DNA from: a virus
Length of the DNA stretch: 26,877 nt
Reading direction: 5' to 3' (one strand)
Virus record (IMG/VR): IMGVR_UViG_3300030118_001149
Span: 1,723-28,599 of that record
Below, piece by piece: positions 5,312-11,123 of the stretch (positions are counted from its first letter, which is position 1; the number at the start of each line of letters is the position of its first letter). A program made the translations under genes and the position numbers. The notes under the pieces are model-generated. The model searched no databases, was not told where the DNA came from, and saw nothing but the letters and a program-made list of their open reading frames with translations.

Positions 5312-6133
5312 TTAAATCCATTTTGGTGGGGTGAGGGTTTTGATTCCATCTGGCTCTTGATCGCTATGACCAGCCCAGATACCAGATTCTTGGGCTTGTT
5401 TGATTTGCTGTAATGTTTGCTCCTGTAGCTGAAAGCCCTTTTCAATAAAACTTCCAGATAATTCATAGACCGCAACTGTGTAAGGAAATACTTTTTCTAC
5501 AGCAATAAAAACAAATTTCTTACAGCCAGTTCCTTGCATATAGTGAGCCGCTTGCAAATGGTAAAAAAATGAACAGATAGTTCTTGTAAACTTATCTGGT
5601 GACGCACCGCCTTCACCTGTAGTTTTAAGATCTATCACCATATCATCAACAACATAATCACAACGGCATTTGCATTGCAGACCTGTTGCCTTATGTGTCC
5701 ACCAGTAAGATTGCTCAGATGCACCCTTAATATCATTAATTAGATATTTAGAAACAAAAGCATCTTTTTCTAATGACTTTCTAATTGATGCAACAGTGTC
5801 AAATTCTGATGAGGTATAAGTTTCAATCCCTCTTGTCTGAAAAGCAAAAGCAAGTTCTTTACCTTTTTTTGTCCTTTTATCGTCAAGTAGTTGATAGCAA
5901 TTAGCAAAATCTTTTGGCTCAAGTATTGCTTTATGAAACATAGATCCAAATTTCATTGCTGGTGTTGCAACTCTTGGAGGGTTATCTGTTGCATATTTGT
6001 ATGTATGAAAAGCCTGTAAGCCATTACTTACGGCATATTTTAAGTCAGATGCAGCAATAGCCTTATCTGCCCTATATACGCTTTCTAGGACGTTATGCCC
6101 TTCAATGCGTGTTGTAGTTTTTAATGATTCCAT
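5312..6133 (-). CDS. PDDEXK-family exonuclease, RecE/YqaJ-like (273 aa)
   Basis: This is a PDDEXK nuclease of the kind that resects DNA ends for phage recombination. Visible motifs are GSMFHKAIL (His67, the N-terminal helix of RecE-like nucleases), Glu140, CDYVVDDMVIDLKTT (Asp159, Asp168, Lys170; the D-x-K catalytic core) and YHLQAAHY (Gln194 and Tyr198, the QxxxY motif). The size fits the RecE C-terminal nuclease domain or phage DUF3799-type exonucleases. It would act 5' to 3' on double-stranded ends, leaving a 3' strand for the adjacent Rad52-like protein. No strong Shine-Dalgarno precedes the ATG at 6133. A hairpin with a T-run lies just upstream (6135-6166), so expression may depend on read-through. 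Confidence 0.88.
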   Translation of the reverse strand: MESLKTTTRIEGHNVLESVYRADKAIAASDLKYAVSNGLQAFHTYKYATDNPPRVATPAMKFGSMFHKAILEPKDFANCYQLLDDKRTKKGKELAFAFQTRGIETYTSSEFDTVASIRKSLEKDAFVSKYLINDIKGASEQSYWWTHKATGLQCKCRCDYVVDDMVIDLKTTGEGGASPDKFTRTICSFFYHLQAAHYMQGTGCKKFVFIAVEKVFPYTVAVYELSGSFIEKGFQLQEQTLQQIKQAQESGIWAGHSDQEPDGIKTLTPPKWI

Positions 6134-6134
6134 T

Positions 6135-6166
6135 TGTTAAAATAAAAATGCAAAGGAGGCTTTGCA
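6135..6166 (-). terminator. Terminator-like hairpin between the small early genes and the exonuclease gene
   Basis: Read on the minus strand: TGCAAAG, loop CCTC, CTTTGCA (6166-6149), then TTTTTATTTT. The stem is a perfect 7 bp with a tetraloop. It sits inside what otherwise looks like one operon, so it may be an attenuator or processing site that lowers downstream expression. Confidence 0.5.
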
Positions 6167-6175
6167 GTGTGGATG

Positions 6176-6205
6176 CTTCCAGAGATCAGGGGTGGTTTCT
6201 GGAAG
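6176..6205. repeat. Perfect 8-bp inverted repeat overlapping a gene end
   Basis: CTTCCAGA (6176-6183) pairs with TCTGGAAG (6198-6205) around a 14-base loop; on the plus strand it is followed by TCTTTTTTTG. It lies at the 3' end of the 94-aa gene and next to the hairpin at 6149-6166. No plus-strand gene reads into it, so with its neighbour it may form a tandem hairpin in the minus-strand transcript. Confidence 0.5.
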
Positions 6206-6470
6206 TCTTTTTTTGTTCTGATTGAAATTTAATAAATTCAGAATTGGGAACTACTATTGATTCCCACTTAGCAACAGTTTCATAATTACCCCAGTAAGGC
6301 CAAGTCGGAGAAGTGGAGTTTTTCTCAACTTCCCATGTACCGCTAAATTTACGCTGCCTGATGTTTTCTCTACTAAAAACATTGCGATCAATTTGAAAAT
6401 TAATTTCTCGCATAATATCCCATAAAGAACACTCATCATTTGTGTAGATGGTTATTGTGTGTTTTCTCAT
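6186..6470 (-). CDS. Hypothetical early protein (94 aa)
   Basis: Starts at ATG 6470, preceded by a strong Shine-Dalgarno AAGGAG at ideal spacing, and overlaps the previous gene stop as ATGA. The protein is soluble and rich in Trp (SGTWEV, SPTWPYWGNYETVAKWES), with a charged C-terminus. No domain is recognised. Its place among small early genes close to the divergent promoter suggests a host-takeover or regulatory role, but nothing in the sequence specifies it. Confidence 0.65.
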   Translation of the reverse strand: MRKHTITIYTNDECSLWDIMREINFQIDRNVFSRENIRQRKFSGTWEVEKNSTSPTWPYWGNYETVAKWESIVVPNSEFIKFQSEQKKTSRNHP

Positions 6471-6631
6471 AGATCTCCTTTCTTTAGTTCCATAATCATG
6501 AACAACATATTGTCCAAAGCAGCTAAAGATAATTTTTCACCTTTGACTACCTGATTAAGTTTTTTTTGTAAATAGTCCAAATAATAAAATTTTTTTTCTT
6601 TAGTAAGTTTTTTTGTTTTTTGTTGAGTCAT
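6467..6631 (-). CDS. Small lysine-rich hypothetical protein (54 aa)
   Basis: MTQQKTKKLTKEKKFYYLDY then a helical segment ending MELKKGDL. The start ATG 6631-6629 has GGAGG five bases upstream and overlaps the previous stop (ATGA); its own stop overlaps the next start (ATGA). The basic N-terminus and amphipathic helix fit a small protein that binds nucleic acid or another protein. No family is recognised. The coupling on both sides is the evidence that it is real. Confidence 0.6.
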   Translation of the reverse strand: MTQQKTKKLTKEKKFYYLDYLQKKLNQVVKGEKLSLAALDNMLFMIMELKKGDL

Positions 6632-6780
6632 TTTCCCTCCAAGTAATTAAGTCGTTGTTTAATTTCTTTTAAGTGATCGTTAATTTCAAATAAAGCAATT
6701 TTCATGTAAGTAACTAATTTGCCTTGCTTTTCTAATTCAACAAGCCTTTGATTGATTCTTTTAACTTCAAAGTTGCTCAT
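6628..6780 (-). CDS. Small coiled-coil-like hypothetical protein (50 aa)
   Basis: MSNFEVKRINQRLVELEKQG through KEIKQRLNYLEGK: the whole protein reads as one or two amphipathic helices with heptad-like Leu/Ile spacing. GGAG lies eight bases before the ATG at 6780-6778. It overlaps the neighbours by ATGA at both ends. Its role is unknown; a small oligomerising regulator or adaptor would fit the composition. Confidence 0.6.
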   Translation of the reverse strand: MSNFEVKRINQRLVELEKQGKLVTYMKIALFEINDHLKEIKQRLNYLEGK

Positions 6781-6917
6781 TGTTTTTGCTCCAAGTAAGA
6801 ACACGCAGACTGCACTTGAAACACCTCACAATCTCTGACTGTCATATCGTGCAATGTTGATGACATTGAGGTGAATAGCAGCCCTGAGGCTGCCATTAGC
6901 ATTAAGAAATTACTCAT
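6777..6917 (-). CDS. Small exported or membrane peptide (46 aa)
   Basis: MSNFLMLMAASGLLFTSMSS is a hydrophobic, signal-peptide-like N-terminus, and the remaining 26 residues contain two Cys (DCEVFQVQSACSY), which could form a disulphide if exported. It is ATGA-coupled to the genes on both sides. Small exported phage peptides often act in lysis timing or superinfection exclusion; either role here is only a possibility. Confidence 0.55.
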   Translation of the reverse strand: MSNFLMLMAASGLLFTSMSSTLHDMTVRDCEVFQVQSACSYLEQKQ

Positions 6918-7345
6918 GAATACCACCTCTCTGCCCAACTAAACTGAACACCTAGTTTTTCTAGCTTGTCAATTATTCGTCTAGCTGCTGCTGCAACCTT
7001 ACCGCCATACTGCGGGCTATAGTCTTCTGCCCTGTCCATTGTGCTGCCAGATATGCAGTCATCAAGAACTACTTTGTCATACTCAGATAGTTTGTCTGGC
7101 AAGTATTTAGTTTTGCCTAATGAATGGATAGTAGTGTGCAAAGAATACCAGATTTCATCTTCTGGATAAACTTTACGTTCAACACCTTCCCAGACTTCAG
7201 TAATAATTCTGTTTGTCTTATTGTAGTCACCAAATTCGGCAACCTTTTCATCTGTGTAAAATTGGCATAGACATTCAACTATGCAATCTTCGGGTCTGTC
7301 AGTAATAATCTCTGTTTCAAGATTAGTAAACTTTGTTTTGGTCAT
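6914..7345 (-). CDS. Hypothetical early protein (143 aa), first gene of the leftward early operon
   Basis: I start at ATG 7345-7343 (MTKTKFTNLETEI), about 35 bases downstream of the predicted transcript start of the promoter at 7388-7416; the longer frame upstream would run across that promoter. AAGG lies nine bases before this ATG. The protein is acidic with mixed alpha/beta composition and a helical C-terminus (KVAAAARRIIDKLEKLGV, ending WAERWYS). No domain is recognised. Being promoter-proximal in the early operon, it is probably one of the first phage proteins made. Confidence 0.7.
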   Translation of the reverse strand: MTKTKFTNLETEIITDRPEDCIVECLCQFYTDEKVAEFGDYNKTNRIITEVWEGVERKVYPEDEIWYSLHTTIHSLGKTKYLPDKLSEYDKVVLDDCISGSTMDRAEDYSPQYGGKVAAAARRIIDKLEKLGVQFSWAERWYS

Positions 7346-7387
7346 TTGAAATACCTTGCGAAAGAACGGCCTGTCGGCCTTACTATT

Positions 7388-7416
7388 AATATATATGATA
7401 TGTAGTGATACGTCAA
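7388..7416 (-). promoter_or_regulatory. Leftward early promoter
   Basis: On the minus strand TTGACG (7416-7411), 17 bases, TATATT (7393-7388). Transcription would start near 7381, about 35 bases before the ATG at 7345. GTATC occurs just before and just after the -35 element, so a repressor site may overlap it. Confidence 0.6.
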
Positions 7417-7458
7417 GATACATATTATATTATTACTATTTCATAACATTTTTAATAT

Positions 7459-7494
7459 ATTAAGTATCAGATTTGCATTATTAAGTATTTAGAT
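7459..7494 (+). repeat. Two direct repeats, candidate operators in the divergent control region
   Basis: ATTAAGTAT occurs at 7459-7467 and 7480-7488, 21 bases apart (two helical turns), each followed after one or two bases by AGAT. The second copy lies between the -35 and -10 of the rightward promoter, where a bound protein would block RNA polymerase. Confidence 0.45.
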
Positions 7495-7501
7495 ATATTA
7501 T
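7473..7501 (+). promoter_or_regulatory. Rightward early promoter
   Basis: TTGCAT (7473-7478), 17 bases, TATTAT (7496-7501). It drives the gene starting at 7550, leaving a leader of about 40 bases. It faces away from the leftward promoter within one 204-base AT-rich gap (7346-7549), which otherwise holds no gene. Confidence 0.6.
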
Positions 7502-7549
7502 ATATACATACCCAGACATGGGTTCTATTTACAACACTTCGCAAAGCAA

Positions 7550-8548
7550 ATGACTTTCAAACTTCCAACAACACTAGTTAATCACTTAGAGCAAGAGATA
7601 TATGAAAAACTTGAATCTGCTGTTGAGCTAAGAGCCGCAGAATGGAATGGCGACTGGGCAGCCAGAGAGCAGAGAGGTGAAAAATATCACTTCTATATGA
7701 TCACTAAATGGGTCAGAGGTGAGGCAAAAGAAGTTGAGAAAAAGATCAACTGGCACAAGCACGTTGGTGGTTTACTTAATATCGAGTTTTTCCAGACTGA
7801 ACCAGAGCATGAGTATGACACACCATACACTGATTACTACAGACCAAAGAACTGCACAGTAAATTATGAAGCTTGCAAAGAAAATGCAAAAGCTCAAACA
7901 AGACACAGTGTTGGCCTTTTAGAGAGCAGAATCAATGGCCACCTTGCAGTAACTGACAAGATTACTGACATCAACCTTGCACTTGGTAATGGTTACTTCA
8001 TCGAGGGCTTTGTAATTGGTAATACTGATAAAGGCGAAGAGTTTCAGATCTTTACTAAAATGATTTGGAACTACCGCTACGGAGCTAACTCAGCAAACGG
8101 TTACCTTACACAGTATGTTCAATTCAGAAGTGACAGAAGAGGAGCTAGACAGGAAGGCAAGACAGTTCTTCAAAGACTTACTGAGCAAGAAAAGCAAGCC
8201 AAGGCAGATGCTAAGCAAGCTGAGTTGGTTGCTAAGAATGAGGCTAAGTGGGAAAGATTTGCAAAGCTTCCAGATCAGATCGACAGATGGGCTAACAAAG
8301 AAATCAAAAAGCTTGCTAAGGAGCTAAGTCCAGAAGGCATACAGGCTGCTAAAGAACGCACTGAAGCTAGATTTCATGGAGTTACATTTGACAGAGACTG
8401 GTATATTCATAACCTTACTAAAGAGCTTGAAGTCGTTGAGCATTACAAAAAGCAAGTCCAAGCATACCTAAACAATGAGGCAGCAGTAAGAGAACTATTT
8501 AGCCTTGACTGCAACAACAGAGAGCATTTCAAAGCTGCTATCTGGTAA
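7550..8548 (+). CDS. Hypothetical protein made from its own promoter and terminator (332 aa)
   Basis: No known domain is recognised. Residues 1-190 are mixed alpha/beta with many Trp, Tyr and His; residues about 205-260 are a charged, Ala/Lys/Glu-rich coiled coil (RLTEQEKQAKADAKQAELVA) and the remainder is helical. Codon choice is unlike most neighbours, with more C-ending codons (AAC, TAC, TTC, ATC), as in strongly expressed genes. The gene has its own promoter (7473-7501) and a strong terminator (8559-8586), so it is transcribed mainly alone. These points suggest an abundant early protein. What it binds or does cannot be read from sequence. Confidence 0.8.
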   Translation: MTFKLPTTLVNHLEQEIYEKLESAVELRAAEWNGDWAAREQRGEKYHFYMITKWVRGEAKEVEKKINWHKHVGGLLNIEFFQTEPEHEYDTPYTDYYRPKNCTVNYEACKENAKAQTRHSVGLLESRINGHLAVTDKITDINLALGNGYFIEGFVIGNTDKGEEFQIFTKMIWNYRYGANSANGYLTQYVQFRSDRRGARQEGKTVLQRLTEQEKQAKADAKQAELVAKNEAKWERFAKLPDQIDRWANKEIKKLAKELSPEGIQAAKERTEARFHGVTFDRDWYIHNLTKELEVVEHYKKQVQAYLNNEAAVRELFSLDCNNREHFKAAIW

Positions 8549-8558
8549 ACCACTACTA

Positions 8559-8586
8559 ACCCCACCTCAACTGGTGGGGTCTTTTT
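8559..8586 (+). terminator. Strong intrinsic terminator after the 332-aa gene
   Basis: ACCCCACC (8559-8566) pairs with GGTGGGGT (8573-8580) around a 6-base loop, followed by CTTTTT. The GC-rich 8-bp stem begins 11 bases after the stop codon. Confidence 0.9.
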
Positions 8587-8593
8587 AAAAACA

Positions 8594-8620
8594 CCTATTT
8601 ACCCTATTTACCCTATTTAG
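8594..8620 (+). repeat. Three tandem 9-bp repeats upstream of the 227-aa gene
   Basis: CCTATTTAC at 8594-8602 and 8603-8611, then CCTATTTAG at 8612-8620, twelve bases before the ATG at 8633. It fills the gap between the terminator and the gene, so it may be a binding site or a translational control element. Confidence 0.75.
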
Positions 8621-8632
8621 TAATTTTTATCT

Positions 8633-9316
8633 ATGAGAAAAACATTAGCAGACCTCAGAGGCAAGCTTGTCGCTTGGAGGGGTTGGGAAACCAGTCAGAG
8701 GCACAACAGAACATGGATTTGTATTTCTAAAGCTTATGTAATTAGATGGGATAGAAATGCTGCAATACAGAAAATTGTAGAAAAAAAAGGTGGTTTTTAT
8801 ATAGATCACTTTTGGTTATCTGGTGACAAAGAAAAACTTAAACCTCAAACAATAAAGCTTTACGACAAAGTAGGCGGTGTTGGTATTGTGAGGTCGTATA
8901 TGAGGAAAAACGGGTCTATTGACTACACAATAAAAATGCCATCTGACTTATGGAATGTAGAAGAGTTTATTGATTTATACAATGATGAATATAAGATGAC
9001 AACACCTAAACAAAAGATAGATAGAATAAATGAAGGTTTAAAACATATAGAAGACCATGAAAAATATGATGAGCATATTTTATATGGTTTGACCAGATCA
9101 ATAAGCAGTTTAAAAAATGAACTTTTAGAGGAAAAAAGATATATTGAAAATTCTGTTGAGGCAACAGAAAAAGCATTAAATACAGCAACCATGAATGGAA
9201 AATGCACAGACCTCAATTTATTTAGAAAACAAAAAAAACAAAAATCAAAGGGATTTGGATTTAGTTCTAATGTGAAAGAAGAGGCAATCCCACCTTATGA
9301 CGATCCGCTATGGTGA
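8633..9316 (+). CDS. Hypothetical protein (227 aa)
   Basis: The N-terminal half (MRKTLADLRGKLVAWRGWET to about residue 110) is basic and aromatic-rich and could be a small beta-type nucleic-acid-binding domain. Residues about 120-185 are strongly helical with coiled-coil character (KIDRINEGLKHIEDHEKYDE and SISSLKNELLEEKRYIENSV). The C-terminus has a lysine cluster and ends PPYDDPLW. No family is recognised. It is separated from the 332-aa gene by a terminator and three 9-bp repeats, so it may have separate control. Confidence 0.7.
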   Translation: MRKTLADLRGKLVAWRGWETSQRHNRTWICISKAYVIRWDRNAAIQKIVEKKGGFYIDHFWLSGDKEKLKPQTIKLYDKVGGVGIVRSYMRKNGSIDYTIKMPSDLWNVEEFIDLYNDEYKMTTPKQKIDRINEGLKHIEDHEKYDEHILYGLTRSISSLKNELLEEKRYIENSVEATEKALNTATMNGKCTDLNLFRKQKKQKSKGFGFSSNVKEEAIPPYDDPLW

Positions 9317-9331
9317 TGTTATATATGTCTT

Positions 9332-9496
9332 ATGGACATATCTGTGCGACTTAGGGCTGATGATTGCTTGAAGCTTAAGCAATTTCTTAGTAAAAACCCA
9401 TCTACTAAATCACTTGGCCCTTATCCAGAACATTTAGATTCTGGAACTATAGCTAGAATTTGTTACGGTTTAGAAAATGCACTAAACAAACTTTAG
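9332..9496 (+). CDS. Small hypothetical protein (54 aa)
   Basis: MDISVRLRADDCLKLKQFLS to ENALNKL. It starts at ATG 9332-9334, 15 bases after the upstream stop, on the same strand. The composition is soluble and helical with no repeats. No Shine-Dalgarno is evident, which is common in this window. The stop codon (9494-9496) overlaps an inverted repeat arm (9495-9501). No family is recognised. Confidence 0.5.
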   Translation: MDISVRLRADDCLKLKQFLSKNPSTKSLGPYPEHLDSGTIARICYGLENALNKL

Positions 9497-9606
9497 TCGG
9501 GTGGCCTGACGATCTATTCCAAGAGGATCTGAAAGCTATAAAAAACCTATCGCAACACGTAGGAAAAGCAGGGCAGTCATGCGAAGGGCTGATGTATCTC
9601 CCGACT
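9495..9606. repeat. Seven-base inverted repeat enclosing a hairpin-rich intergenic stretch
   Basis: AGTCGGG (9495-9501) and CCCGACT (9600-9606) frame about 100 bases holding GATC/GATC, CCTA/TAGG and CAGTC/GGCTG potential stems. It spans the convergent ends of the plus-strand 54-aa gene and the minus-strand 106-aa gene. The middle hairpin is a minus-strand terminator; whether the rest is one RNA structure is unclear. Confidence 0.4.
9540..9563 (-). terminator. Intrinsic terminator of the RusA operon
   Basis: On the minus strand CCTACG pairs with CGATAGG (one bulged base; 9563-9546), followed by six T (9545-9540). It lies 14 bases after the stop of the last gene of this unit (9577). Confidence 0.65.
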
Positions 9607-9897
9607 TAACAACAATTCTTCTTCATAAGCCTTGATCTCTTGCATATCAAAATCTTTTACCTGTAAATTAGTAATTCTTGAAATCTGATAATTATGTTTC
9701 ATAATCTTTTCCCTGATATAGTCAGTAATCCATTTACCGTCATTTACTGTTAAATCTGCCCTAAAATCTTTTGTTATATAAACCTTATGATCCACTCCAC
9801 GTAAATCTATATCTAACAATTTTTTTACTAATATTTTTTTTCTGTTTTCTTTTAAAAAAAGTAATTTCTTTCCTGATGGTCTCTCAACTCTTTTCAT
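9577..9897 (-). CDS. Basic hypothetical protein downstream of RusA (106 aa)
   Basis: I start at ATG 9897-9895 (MKRVERPSGKKLLFLKENRK); a TTG four codons upstream is a weaker alternative. The start lies inside the end of the RusA gene (14-base overlap), so the two are coupled. The N-terminal half is very basic, suggesting nucleic-acid binding; the C-terminal half is helical and acidic (DMQEIKAYEEELLLSREI). No family is recognised. It may be an accessory of the resolvase or of replication. Confidence 0.6.
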   Translation of the reverse strand: MKRVERPSGKKLLFLKENRKKILVKKLLDIDLRGVDHKVYITKDFRADLTVNDGKWITDYIREKIMKHNYQISRITNLQVKDFDMQEIKAYEEELLLSREIHQPFA

Positions 9898-10345
9898 AAT
9901 TTTGATCAATGGTAGTAATTTTTATGGTTGCACCAGCTTGTGATTCTAGTTGACAATATTTCTTTTCAGCAACAATTTTAACCACCTGTTTATCGTCAGC
10001 AAACGCTGATCCTGTTAAGCCATCAAGTAAACCTCGGCACAGTTTATCAATGTCACCTTTATGTTTTGATGTTACAAATTTTGGAGCATCTTGCCTTAAA
10101 AGTTTTTTTGAGTCATAGTGAAGCTTCGGACGTTTAAAGTAAAACGTAACTTCTATTGAAACTGGTTCTTCAATAATCCCGTCAACACAAACCAACTTCG
10201 CCATAATACCAACCTGATCACGCCATGACTTCAAGCGTTTACAGGTGTCAATCATCATCGGTTGCCCTTTTTTATTTTTTCCTACAAATTTTTTACTGCC
10301 CTGTGGTGCAGCTTCAATCTTTTTAATCGTTATCAAATATTCCAT
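9884..10345 (-). CDS. rusA: RusA-type Holliday junction resolvase (153 aa)
   Basis: RusA enzymes are small dimeric nucleases that cut Holliday junctions with Mg2+. The family signature is plain at residues 95-121: HKGDIDKLCRGLLDGLTGSA followed by FADDKQV, equivalent to the PDxDNLxKxxLDALxGxxxxDDxQV motif. Asp98/Asp100, Asp108 and Asp117-118 sit at the metal-binding positions, and KRPKLHYDSKKL at 71-82 fits the usual basic loop. The C-terminus is the expected beta strand. With the exonuclease and Rad52-like genes it completes a recombination toolkit. Its ATG (10345-10343) is head-to-head with the initiator gene, two bases apart, and neither has a visible Shine-Dalgarno. Confidence 0.88.
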   Translation of the reverse strand: MEYLITIKKIEAAPQGSKKFVGKNKKGQPMMIDTCKRLKSWRDQVGIMAKLVCVDGIIEEPVSIEVTFYFKRPKLHYDSKKLLRQDAPKFVTSKHKGDIDKLCRGLLDGLTGSAFADDKQVVKIVAEKKYCQLESQAGATIKITTIDQNYEKS

Positions 10346-10347
10346 AA

Positions 10348-11115
10348 ATGAGTTTTATCCCAGAAAATACACCATTTATAGCACTACCTACATCTTTAAA
10401 AGGTAAAGTAACCCCGCACCAGCTTACAGTCTTATGGGTCTTACAAAGTTATTACCCAAATATCTGGCCTAGTTATCAGACCATTAGTAAAGATGCAATG
10501 ATGTCCAGAGACAAAGTTATCAAGACTGTTGCAGAATTAGTGGAACTTGATTTGCTGCAAAAGCAGTACAGGATTGATGAGAAGGGGCAAAGAACCAACT
10601 GTTATAGAGTAACAATCTGGCAACATTGCAAAGCACTACCAGTTACAGATCCCAGTATTCATGCGGGGTCGTTGATACATACTACCCCAGTCGCTGACAA
10701 CTACCCCCCCAGTCGTTCACAGCGACCCCCCCAGTCGTTGAGAGCGACCCTAACTAAAACAAAGATAACTAAAACAAATAACTATAAAACTAATAAAAGT
10801 TTTTTTCTTGAAAATTTTGATACCTTTTGGAAAGCGTACAAAAGCATACCTACATCAATGCGTGTTGTATCGCAATCCAGAAAGCTCGCAGAGGCGCAGT
10901 TTATGAAATTAAGTAAAAACATACAGACAAGACTCTTACAATGCCTTGAAGCCGATATAAGAGCCAGATCAAAGCAATTAAAGTCTGATAACTTCACTCC
11001 ATTGTTTCCTGATTGTTTCAGATGGATTAAAAACGGACAGTATGAACAATACTTAGAGTTGCCAACTGTAAAGAAAACAGCTACGTTTAAAAAACCTAAA
11101 AACACCCCTTTTTAA
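10348..11115 (+). CDS. Lambda O-like replication initiator with N-terminal winged helix (255 aa)
   Basis: Residues 15-75 read as a winged helix-turn-helix of the HTH_36/phage initiator type: LKGKVTPHQLTVLWVLQSYY, then PSYQTISKDAMMSRDKVIKT and a wing to YRVTIW. Residues about 108-150 are a Pro/Ser/Arg linker encoded by iterons and a Lys/Thr/Asn-rich run. Residues 155-240 (ENFDTFWKAYKSIP to FRWIKNGQYEQY) are a helical domain commonly found at the C-terminus of phage replication proteins, presumably recruiting the helicase or loader. The gene contains its likely origin, exactly the arrangement of lambda gene O. No DnaB or DnaC homologue is adjacent, so it probably recruits host helicase. Confidence 0.75.
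   Translation: MSFIPENTPFIALPTSLKGKVTPHQLTVLWVLQSYYPNIWPSYQTISKDAMMSRDKVIKTVAELVELDLLQKQYRIDEKGQRTNCYRVTIWQHCKALPVTDPSIHAGSLIHTTPVADNYPPSRSQRPPQSLRATLTKTKITKTNNYKTNKSFFLENFDTFWKAYKSIPTSMRVVSQSRKLAEAQFMKLSKNIQTRLLQCLEADIRARSKQLKSDNFTPLFPDCFRWIKNGQYEQYLELPTVKKTATFKKPKNTPF
10664..10751 (+). repeat. Four iterons with exact 22-bp period inside the initiator gene
   Basis: The core GTCG(T/C)T begins at 10668, 10690, 10712 and 10734, so each unit is 22 bases. The last three units start CCCAGTCG, and units 3 and 4 end AGCGACCCC/T with partial dyad symmetry (GTCGTT against AGCGAC). Unit 1 (10664-10685) is degenerate. Because 22 is not a multiple of three, the repeat is read in different frames, so it is selected as DNA and not as a protein repeat. 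Confidence 0.85.
10664..10812 (+). other. Putative replication origin (iterons plus A-rich unwinding tract)
   Basis: The four iterons (10664-10751) are followed at once by about 50 bases (10751-10800) almost free of G and C on a strongly A-biased strand, containing a direct repeat AACTAAAACAAA at 10752-10763 and 10767-10778. Iterons next to an AT-rich tract within the initiator coding region is the layout of the lambda origin in gene O, where O protein binds the iterons and the AT-rich side melts. Confidence 0.75.
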
Positions 11116-11123
11116 AACACCCC

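Noticed and set aside
9508-9535. Possible hammerhead core CTGACGA...GAAA
   Set aside because: The positions that should open stem II are U-U and C-C mismatches, and no matching stems I or III follow.
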